From positions 1 through 6,159 of the forward strand of contig JAOULB010000136.1 in assembly GCA_029882235.1 (NCBI GenBank): a stretch of DNA of 6,159 bases, given 5' to 3'. This document shows positions 1 through 5,016 of this stretch, in pieces. Source of the DNA: Gammaproteobacteria bacterium (GTDB taxonomy: Bacteria > Pseudomonadota > Gammaproteobacteria > UBA6429 > Thiohalophilaceae). Every line of letters begins with the position of its first letter. Positions within the stretch are counted from its first letter, which is position 1. The notes beneath the pieces were generated by a model, which did not search any database, had not been told where the DNA came from, and saw only the letters and a program-made list of their open reading frames with translations. The translations under genes were made by a program, and so were the position numbers.

Positions 1-249
1 GTTAAAGGCACCAGAGTTGATGGTGTTTACGATTCTGATCCAGAAAAAAATAAATCAGCAAAATTATATGAACATTTGGTTTACGATGAAGTCATAAAGA
101 ACAAATTGGCTGTCATGGATACAACTGCCATTGTCTTATGCCGAGATAACGATATCCCGATTCGTGTTTTTAACATGAATAAAGCAGGGGCGCTCATGCG
201 CGTTGTCTGCGGAGAAGCAGAGGGCACACTAGTCGATAAGGGTGATTAG
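1..249 (+). CDS. pyrH: UMP kinase (uridylate kinase), C-terminal part; 5' end outside the window
   Basis: Reading frame 1 is open from the first base to a TAG at 247-249, giving 82 residues. They align by eye with the last third of bacterial PyrH (about 240 residues in full): the segment KGTRVDGVYDSDPEKNKSA matches the nucleotide-binding region 'TKVDGVFTADP', and PIRVFNMNKAGAL followed by RVV and EGTL matches the conserved C-terminus. PyrH is the hexameric bacterial UMP kinase of the amino-acid-kinase fold, unrelated to eukaryotic UMP/CMP kinases. It phosphorylates UMP to UDP with ATP in the cytoplasm and in this family is GTP-activated and UTP-inhibited. The start and the N-terminal catalytic lysines are not in the window. 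frr follows after two bases, the usual neighbour. The C-terminus is slightly extended (VDKGD) relative to the E. coli ending. Identification is firm from both sequence and context. Confidence 0.96.
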   Translation, partial: VKGTRVDGVYDSDPEKNKSAKLYEHLVYDEVIKNKLAVMDTTAIVLCRDNDIPIRVFNMNKAGALMRVVCGEAEGTLVDKGD

Positions 250-251
250 TT

Positions 252-809
252 ATGATAAAAGATTTATTAAAAGATGCAGAAACCCGCATGGGCAAGAGCG
301 TTGAATCATTAAAACATGATTTAACAAAAATTCGTACCGGTCGTGCACACCCAAGTCTACTTGAGCATATCACCGTTGAATACTATGGTTCGGAAGTTCC
401 ATTAAGTCAGGTTGCCAATATCTCTGTGGCGGATGCAAGAATGCTGAATGTGACGCCATGGGAAAAGCCGATGGTGCCTGTGGTCGAGAAAGCGATCATG
501 AACTCAGACATGGGTTTGAATCCAGCTTCAGCAGGTGAAGTTATTCGCGTCCCACTACCAGCTCTTACAGAAGAGCGACGCAAAGATATGATTAAGCTTG
601 TTCGTAAAGAGGGCGAAAGCACCAAAGTAGCGATTAGAAATATTCGTCGAGATGTTCTGAGCGACATAAAGACGCTTCTTAAAGAAAAAGAGATTACTGA
701 AGATGAAGAAAGGTCATCACAGGACGATGTGCAAAAAATAACGGATAAATATGTTGGCCAGGTGGATGTGGTCTTACAGGAAAAAGAAAAAGATATGATG
801 GAGATTTAA
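252..809 (+). CDS. frr: Ribosome recycling factor (RRF)
   Basis: The product is 185 residues, exactly the E. coli RRF length. With EF-G, RRF splits the post-termination 70S ribosome so the subunits can be reused; it acts in the cytoplasm and is essential in most bacteria. Visible family signatures are KIRTGRA (residues 26-32), VEYYG (42-46), VEKAIMNSDMGLNPASAG (78-95), IRVPLP (98-103), LTEERRKD (105-112) and IRNIRRD (128-134), which holds the functionally important Arg129 and Arg132 of the long three-helix domain I. SQDDVQK (156-162) closes the family pattern. Domain II, the small beta-rich head, spans roughly 31-104. The ATG is preceded by TAAGGGTGA (238-246), a good Shine-Dalgarno overlapping the pyrH stop, so the start is well supported and coupling with pyrH is likely. 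No oddities seen. Confidence 0.98.
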   Translation: MIKDLLKDAETRMGKSVESLKHDLTKIRTGRAHPSLLEHITVEYYGSEVPLSQVANISVADARMLNVTPWEKPMVPVVEKAIMNSDMGLNPASAGEVIRVPLPALTEERRKDMIKLVRKEGESTKVAIRNIRRDVLSDIKTLLKEKEITEDEERSSQDDVQKITDKYVGQVDVVLQEKEKDMMEI

Positions 810-856
810 CAAATTTTTCCTTTGTGTTGATAGTATAAATCAAGGTAATCGCTTGC
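810..856 (+). other. frr-uppS intergenic gap with the uppS ribosome binding site
   Basis: This 47-base AT-rich gap is the only intergenic space longer than three bases in the window. Near its end AAGGT at 842-846 is a credible Shine-Dalgarno for the uppS ATG at 857. ACAAA and TTTGT (809-813 and 821-825) could form a weak AT-only five-pair hairpin around a T-rich loop, which is not terminator-like. TATAAA (834-839) resembles a -10 box, but no acceptable -35 lies at the right distance. An internal promoter here is possible but not supported by the sequence. Confidence 0.5.
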
Positions 857-1624
857 ATGGCTAAGCCTGACAGTAATCTGGAAAAAATTGATAAATCGAC
901 ATTGCCTCGGCATGTCGCCATTATTATGGACGGCAATGGACGTTGGGCGGTTAATCGTCACTTGCCTCGTGTGGCAGGGCATAAAAATGGTGTCAATAGT
1001 GTCCGCGCAGTTGTCGAGGCTTCTGCGCAGCTCGGCATTGAAGCTTTAACACTTTTTGCCTTCTCAAGTGAAAACTGGCAACGTCCAAAGCAGGAAGTTG
1101 AAACTCTGATGGAGTTGTTCGTCACTTCAATTGAAAAAGAAGTCCCACAATTACACAAAAACCAGATTCGTCTCCAATTTATAGGCGATCGCGGCGCATT
1201 CAAACCAAAACTGCAAAAGAAAATTAATGAAGCTGAGATGCTTACTCAGGAAAATAAAGGTTTGCGGTTAAATATTGCTGCAAACTATGGCGGCAAATGG
1301 GATGTTTTACAGGCAGTTAAGTCCATAGCAGAACGTATAGAAGTGGGCGAGTTAAAAGCGGAGCAGATCACTACAGATATGATAAATGATTATATCTGTT
1401 TAAATGAATTGCCAGAACTTGATTTGTTTATCCGTACTGGCGGCGAACAACGTGTCAGTAATTTTCTGATCTGGCAACTGGCTTATGCAGAATTATATTT
1501 TACCGATTTACTCTGGCCTGATTTTGATACACAGGCTTATACCAATGCCTTAGAGTCTTATGCAGGGAGACAACGACGTTTTGGCCTGACCGGAGAGCAG
1601 GCGGTAAAACAGAATAATGCTTAA
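857..1624 (+). CDS. uppS: (2Z,6E)-undecaprenyl diphosphate synthase (cis-prenyltransferase)
   Basis: The enzyme adds eight isopentenyl diphosphates to farnesyl diphosphate to make C55 undecaprenyl diphosphate, precursor of the lipid carrier for peptidoglycan and O-antigen. At 255 residues it is close to E. coli UppS (253). Visible motifs are HVAIIMDGNGRWA (19-31, catalytic Asp25 with Asn27 and Arg29), AGH (40-42), the FAFSSENWQRP loop (67-77) and RTGGEQRVSNFLIWQ (193-207) followed by AYAELYF with Glu212. Residue 198 is Gln where E. coli has His199, a substitution also known to me in other bacterial members. The ATG at 857 has AAGGT 10 bases upstream, and the next in-frame Met lies inside the catalytic motif, so the start is secure. 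The 3' end overlaps cdsA by eight bases. Its substrate derives from the MEP pathway, to which the nearby dxr belongs. Confidence 0.97.
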   Translation: MAKPDSNLEKIDKSTLPRHVAIIMDGNGRWAVNRHLPRVAGHKNGVNSVRAVVEASAQLGIEALTLFAFSSENWQRPKQEVETLMELFVTSIEKEVPQLHKNQIRLQFIGDRGAFKPKLQKKINEAEMLTQENKGLRLNIAANYGGKWDVLQAVKSIAERIEVGELKAEQITTDMINDYICLNELPELDLFIRTGGEQRVSNFLIWQLAYAELYFTDLLWPDFDTQAYTNALESYAGRQRRFGLTGEQAVKQNNA

Positions 1625-2447
1625 ACAACGTATCATTACCGCGCTTGTTCTTATCCCGGTTGTTATTGCCGGGATATTTCTATTATCGCCTCCTCAGTTT
1701 GCGCTCTTTGCAGGTCTGGTGTTTGTTGCCTCATCATGGGAATGGAGTAATTTATCCGGACTTCATGCAAAACCGTATAAAATGACCTACGCCGTAATAC
1801 TCGCAGCGCTCATGTTGATTCTTTTCAATTTGACGCAAAATAATTCATTTATTATTCCATACATCTTCTATGTGACTGCATGTTTGTGGGTGGGTGTGCT
1901 TTTCTGGTTGATGCTATACGAAAAAGGCAAAGCGAGAAAGAATTCAGGTCTGATCCTTAATCTGCTTATAGGCATAATTGTACTCTGTGTTCCATTCCTT
2001 GGTTTTATTGTTCTTAAAAATTCCATAACGAATGCTGCCGAGATGATTTTATATCTTATCGTGCTGGTCTGGGTTGCAGATAGCGCGGCCTATTTTTCTG
2101 GCCGCAAGTGGGGGCGCCATAAGTTGGCCCCGGCCGTGAGTCCTGGGAAATCCATTGAAGGTGTGATTGGTGCATTAGTTGGAACAGGTTTAACGGCCTA
2201 TCTGGTAGGCTCCTATTTTAACTATGATGGCTCCCAATTTGTTTTATTCATAACGATTTCGTTAATAAGTGTTGTTTTCTCTGTTGCGGGCGATTTATTT
2301 GAAAGTATGTTGAAACGCCAAACAGGAATTAAAGACAGTGGTTCATTATTGCCTGGGCATGGTGGTCTACTTGATCGTATTGATAGCCTCACTGCGGCTG
2401 TACCGGTGTATGTTACTGGACTATACCTCACTGGTTTCATGTCATGA
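1617..2447 (+). CDS. cdsA: Phosphatidate cytidylyltransferase (CDP-diacylglycerol synthase)
   Basis: CdsA is an integral inner-membrane enzyme that joins CTP and phosphatidic acid into CDP-diacylglycerol, the branch point for phosphatidylethanolamine, phosphatidylglycerol and cardiolipin. The 276-residue product is mostly hydrophobic, with about eight likely membrane segments. It carries the complete family signature at residues 230-257: SMLKR, then KDSG (239-242), LPGHGG (245-250) and LDRIDS (252-257), with the metal-binding aspartates preceded by Asp226 in AGDLFES. Upstream, WVADSAAYFSGRKWG (152-166) and SPGKSIEG (175-182) are also typical. The ATG at 1617 lies inside the end of uppS (8-base overlap), with a moderate CAGGCGGT at 1598-1605 as ribosome binding site. 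The last four bases, ATGA, overlap the dxr start. Two sets of GC-rich inverted repeats lie inside the gene and are listed separately. Confidence 0.97.
   Translation: MLKQRIITALVLIPVVIAGIFLLSPPQFALFAGLVFVASSWEWSNLSGLHAKPYKMTYAVILAALMLILFNLTQNNSFIIPYIFYVTACLWVGVLFWLMLYEKGKARKNSGLILNLLIGIIVLCVPFLGFIVLKNSITNAAEMILYLIVLVWVADSAAYFSGRKWGRHKLAPAVSPGKSIEGVIGALVGTGLTAYLVGSYFNYDGSQFVLFITISLISVVFSVAGDLFESMLKRQTGIKDSGSLLPGHGGLLDRIDSLTAAVPVYVTGLYLTGFMS
1652..1676 (+). repeat. Perfect 8-bp inverted repeat (predicted stem-loop) early in cdsA
   Basis: TATCCCGG (1652-1659) and CCGGGATA (1669-1676) are perfect reverse complements around a 9-base loop. They fall at cdsA codons 12-20, in the first membrane segment. 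In mRNA this would form a compact GC-containing hairpin about 35 bases after the start codon. No T-run of terminator quality follows (ATTTCTATT), so it is not called a terminator. It may be a chance result of codon choice. Confidence 0.6.
2085..2131 (+). repeat. Two adjacent GC-rich inverted repeats inside cdsA
   Basis: GCGGCC (2085-2090) pairs perfectly with GGCCGC (2100-2105) around the T-rich loop TATTTTTCT. Five bases later GGGGC (2111-2115) pairs with GCCCC (2127-2131) around an 11-base loop. Together they make a locally GC-rich patch in an otherwise AT-leaning gene, at codons for the conserved Ser-Ala-Ala...Gly-Arg...Pro segment (about residues 157-172). The protein is intact and conserved here, so amino-acid constraint explains part of the composition. 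A role for the structure is inference only. Confidence 0.5.
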
Positions 2448-3646
2448 AAAGTGTGACGATTCTTGGTGCAACAGGTTCAATTGGTGTTAGCACCCTTGAT
2501 GTGCTTGCTCTTCATATTGATCAATACCGCGTTTTTGCCTTAACAGCAAATACTCAGGTTGAAAGACTATTCGATCAATGTACGAAGTTCCAACCAGATT
2601 ACGCAGTTATGTTCAATGAAACAGCGGCTGAACAACTAGCAGACAAAATAAGTACCGCAGGTTTGTCAACACAAGTGTTATCCGGGGAAGATGGATTAAC
2701 CAAAGTTGCCGCGCATGAAGATACGGATATTGTTATGGCAGCAATCGTTGGTGCTGCAGGTTTGTTACCAACACTTGCAGCAGTTAAAAAAGGCAAACGT
2801 ATCTTGCTCGCTAATAAGGAAGCCTTAGTCATGTCGGGCCAGATATTTATGGATGAAGTCAATAAGCACGGCGCAGAGTTATTACCCGTTGATAGTGAAC
2901 ATAATGCTATTTTTCAAAGTATGGCGGGCTCACTAACAGGTGGGCTTAATAATCGCGGGATAAGAAAAATATTATTAACGGCATCTGGAGGTCCTTTTCG
3001 TCAGACGCCAATCGATGAGCTGAAACACGTAACGCCTGAACAGGCCTGTGCACATCCGAACTGGGATATGGGTAAAAAAATCTCAGTTGATTCAGCAAGC
3101 ATGATGAACAAAGGACTTGAGGTTATCGAGGCAAGTTGGTTGTTTGATGCCAGGCCAGAACAAATAGAAGTCGTTATGCACCCGCAAAGCATAATTCATT
3201 CAATGGTCGAGTATGTGGACGGCTCTACGATTGCACAACTGGGTCAGCCTGATATGCGAACACCGATTGCGAATGCGTTGGCCTGGCCAGAACGAATTGA
3301 TGCGGGTGTGAGTGGGTTGGATATGTTTGCTGTGGGCCAACTTGAATTTGAACAACCAGACATGAATCGTTTTCCCTGCTTAAGACTTGCGTATGAAGCC
3401 ATTGAAGCTGGCGGGACCATGAGTGCAACTTTAAATGCTGCGAATGAAGTGGCCGTTGAGGCATTTCTGAATGGAAAAATTGGATTTATGTCTATTCCTT
3501 ATATTATTGAATCCGTGATGCAATCGGTTTCAGTAAAACCAGCAACATCGTTAGAAAATATACTGGCCGCAGACACTGAAGCACGCGACGCTGCTGAGAG
3601 TCTGCTTATCGAGATGTTAAACAAAACGGATAAAATGGCAAATTAA
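2444..3646 (+). CDS. dxr: 1-deoxy-D-xylulose 5-phosphate reductoisomerase (IspC)
   Basis: Dxr converts 1-deoxy-D-xylulose 5-phosphate to 2-C-methyl-D-erythritol 4-phosphate with NADPH and a divalent metal, the committed step of the MEP isoprenoid pathway; it is the fosmidomycin target. The 400-residue product matches E. coli (398). Visible features are the NADPH-binding GATGSIG (8-14), LLANKEALVMSG (121-132, Lys125), the metal site Asp150-Ser151-Glu152 in VDSEHNAIFQ, ASGGPF (180-185), HPNWDMG (204-210), and SASMMNKGLEVIEA (217-230) containing Asn222, Lys223 and the third metal ligand Glu226. MHPQSIIHSMV (245-255) and the LNAANEVAVEAF region (330-341) complete the fold. All catalytic residues are present. 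The start is the ATGA overlap with cdsA; only a poor Shine-Dalgarno (CTGG at 2431) precedes it, so translation probably depends on coupling. The stop overlaps the rseP start by one base (TAATG). Confidence 0.98.
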   Translation: MKSVTILGATGSIGVSTLDVLALHIDQYRVFALTANTQVERLFDQCTKFQPDYAVMFNETAAEQLADKISTAGLSTQVLSGEDGLTKVAAHEDTDIVMAAIVGAAGLLPTLAAVKKGKRILLANKEALVMSGQIFMDEVNKHGAELLPVDSEHNAIFQSMAGSLTGGLNNRGIRKILLTASGGPFRQTPIDELKHVTPEQACAHPNWDMGKKISVDSASMMNKGLEVIEASWLFDARPEQIEVVMHPQSIIHSMVEYVDGSTIAQLGQPDMRTPIANALAWPERIDAGVSGLDMFAVGQLEFEQPDMNRFPCLRLAYEAIEAGGTMSATLNAANEVAVEAFLNGKIGFMSIPYIIESVMQSVSVKPATSLENILAADTEARDAAESLLIEMLNKTDKMAN

Positions 3647-5013
3647 TGTTTGATATAGTTAATTCACTTCTAGCCTTCATTGTTGCCATCAGTATCCTGG
3701 TTGCGATCCACGAGTTTGGTCATTTCTGGGTGGCGAAATTATGTGGTGTTAAAGTATTACGTTATTCCATTGGTTTTGGGAAACCCTTGTGGAAAAAATC
3801 CTTTGGTTCAGATAGCACTGAATATGTGGTAGGCGCTTTACCATTCGGTGGTTATGTGAAAATGCTGGACGAGCGTGAAGGAAATGTTTCTCCAGATGAG
3901 TTAGACAGGGCATTTAACCGACAGTCAGTGAGTAAACGATTTGCAATTGTGTTTGCAGGCCCCTTATTCAATTTTATTTTTGCATTTGTGGCCTACTGGT
4001 TAATGCTTGGGGTCGGAGTAACAGGTTTAAAGCCAGTAATTGGGAATATCGAGCAAGATTCGATTCTTGCCCAGGCAGGCATACAAAAAGATGATGAAAT
4101 CGTTTCTATCAATAATCAGGCTACGCCGATATGGGATATTGCGATAAAAGAGATCATCACCTCGGCAATCAATAAAGAACAGATTGAAATTGTGACCCGT
4201 TATAAAGATGGGGTTGATAAAAAAAGTGTTATTGATTTCAAAACCATAACAGCTGCAGATGAACCTGATGAGTTAGTAAAAGCAATCGGTCTTAAGCCCT
4301 GGCGACCAGCTGTTTCGGCACAGGTTGGTCAGGTTGTTGAAGGATCACCTGCGGATCATGGCGGACTCAAAACAGGGGATATGATCACCAGAATTGATTC
4401 AACAGATATACGAGACTGGTATGATCTGGTCGACTATGTGAGTGCGCGACCAAATACCAGACTGAACATACAAATAGAACGTGAAGGCCAGTTAATCGAA
4501 TTTGCGGTTACCCCTGAAGAAACAGCGAGAAATGGCAAAAAAATCGGTCGAATGGGAATAGGACCGAAAAGTTTTGCAAAAATACCGGAAGAAATGAAAA
4601 CGTCATATCGCTATTCATTGATCGAAGGCATGCCCGAAGCGGTTGCGATGGTCTGGAAAAATTCTGTACTGACATTAAAAATGATTGGCAAGCTTATTAT
4701 GGGGGAGATTTCCTTAAAGAATTTGAGCGGCCCAATTAATATTGCTGTTTACGCGGGATATTCCGCAAGTGCTGGATTTTCACGGTTTCTCGATTTTCTT
4801 GCGATTGTGAGTATTAGTCTTGGTGTGATCAATCTTTTGCCGATCCCAATCCTTGATGGTGGGCACCTGTTTTTTTATATAGTAGAAATTATTAGAAGAA
4901 AACCATTGTCGGAAGTACATGAGGCTTTGGCGCAACGTTTAGGTGTAGCAATTCTTATGTTAATGATGAGTGTCGCAATCATTAATGATATTGCGAGGTT
5001 GGTGGGGTATTAG
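3646..5013 (+). CDS. rseP: RseP site-2 intramembrane zinc metalloprotease (sigma-E activation)
   Basis: RseP cuts the anti-sigma factor RseA within the inner membrane after DegS has removed its periplasmic part, freeing sigma-E; the family also clears remnant signal peptides. The 455-residue product is close to E. coli RseP (450). The zinc motif HEFGH is at 22-26 in the first membrane segment, followed by the conserved FGGYVKMLDER (67-77). A second hydrophobic segment lies at about 98-122. Two periplasmic PDZ domains follow, roughly 128-215 (with AQAGIQKDDEI) and 222-305 (with ADHGGLKTGDMI). The LDG motif is in NLLPIPILDGGH (396-407), with the third zinc ligand Asp404, and a last membrane segment lies at about 430-450. 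All catalytic residues are intact. The start shares a base with the dxr stop and has only a weak Shine-Dalgarno. Its amber stop is three bases before the bamA start, in the same frame. Confidence 0.97.
   Translation: MFDIVNSLLAFIVAISILVAIHEFGHFWVAKLCGVKVLRYSIGFGKPLWKKSFGSDSTEYVVGALPFGGYVKMLDEREGNVSPDELDRAFNRQSVSKRFAIVFAGPLFNFIFAFVAYWLMLGVGVTGLKPVIGNIEQDSILAQAGIQKDDEIVSINNQATPIWDIAIKEIITSAINKEQIEIVTRYKDGVDKKSVIDFKTITAADEPDELVKAIGLKPWRPAVSAQVGQVVEGSPADHGGLKTGDMITRIDSTDIRDWYDLVDYVSARPNTRLNIQIEREGQLIEFAVTPEETARNGKKIGRMGIGPKSFAKIPEEMKTSYRYSLIEGMPEAVAMVWKNSVLTLKMIGKLIMGEISLKNLSGPINIAVYAGYSASAGFSRFLDFLAIVSISLGVINLLPIPILDGGHLFFYIVEIIRRKPLSEVHEALAQRLGVAILMLMMSVAIINDIARLVGY
4995..5008 (+). promoter_or_regulatory. 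Strong purine-rich ribosome binding site for bamA, inside the end of rseP
   Basis: GAGGTTGGTGGGGT holds two Shine-Dalgarno-like cores, GAGG (4995-4998) and GGTGGGG (5001-5007). The second lies nine bases before the TTG at 5017, an ordinary spacing. It is the main reason for placing the bamA start at this TTG, since no ATG is available. It lies within the last codons of rseP. Confidence 0.65.
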
Positions 5014-5016
5014 AAC

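Noticed and set aside
809..840. Possible terminator or promoter in the frr-uppS gap (ACAAA/TTTGT hairpin; TATAAA box; TTGATA at 827-832)
   Set aside because: The hairpin has five A/T-dominated pairs and no GC stem. TATAAA has no -35 at 16-18 bases, and TTGATA has no -10 at the right distance downstream.
407..936. Minus-strand open frames opposite frr and the start of uppS (407-667, 694-936)
   Set aside because: They are antisense to well-conserved genes, lack recognisable domains and have no good ribosome site; they are by-products of codon bias on the coding strand.
1184..1191. Palindrome GCGATCGC in uppS, resembling the HIP1 element of cyanobacteria
   Set aside because: I noticed only this copy, it lies in coding sequence, and the genes are clearly gammaproteobacterial; chance is the simplest explanation.
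2599..3464. Minus-strand open frames opposite dxr (2599-2862, 3001-3192, 3225-3464)
   Set aside because: Antisense shadows of a conserved enzyme with low-complexity Ser/Ala-rich or His/Gln-rich translations and no family resemblance.
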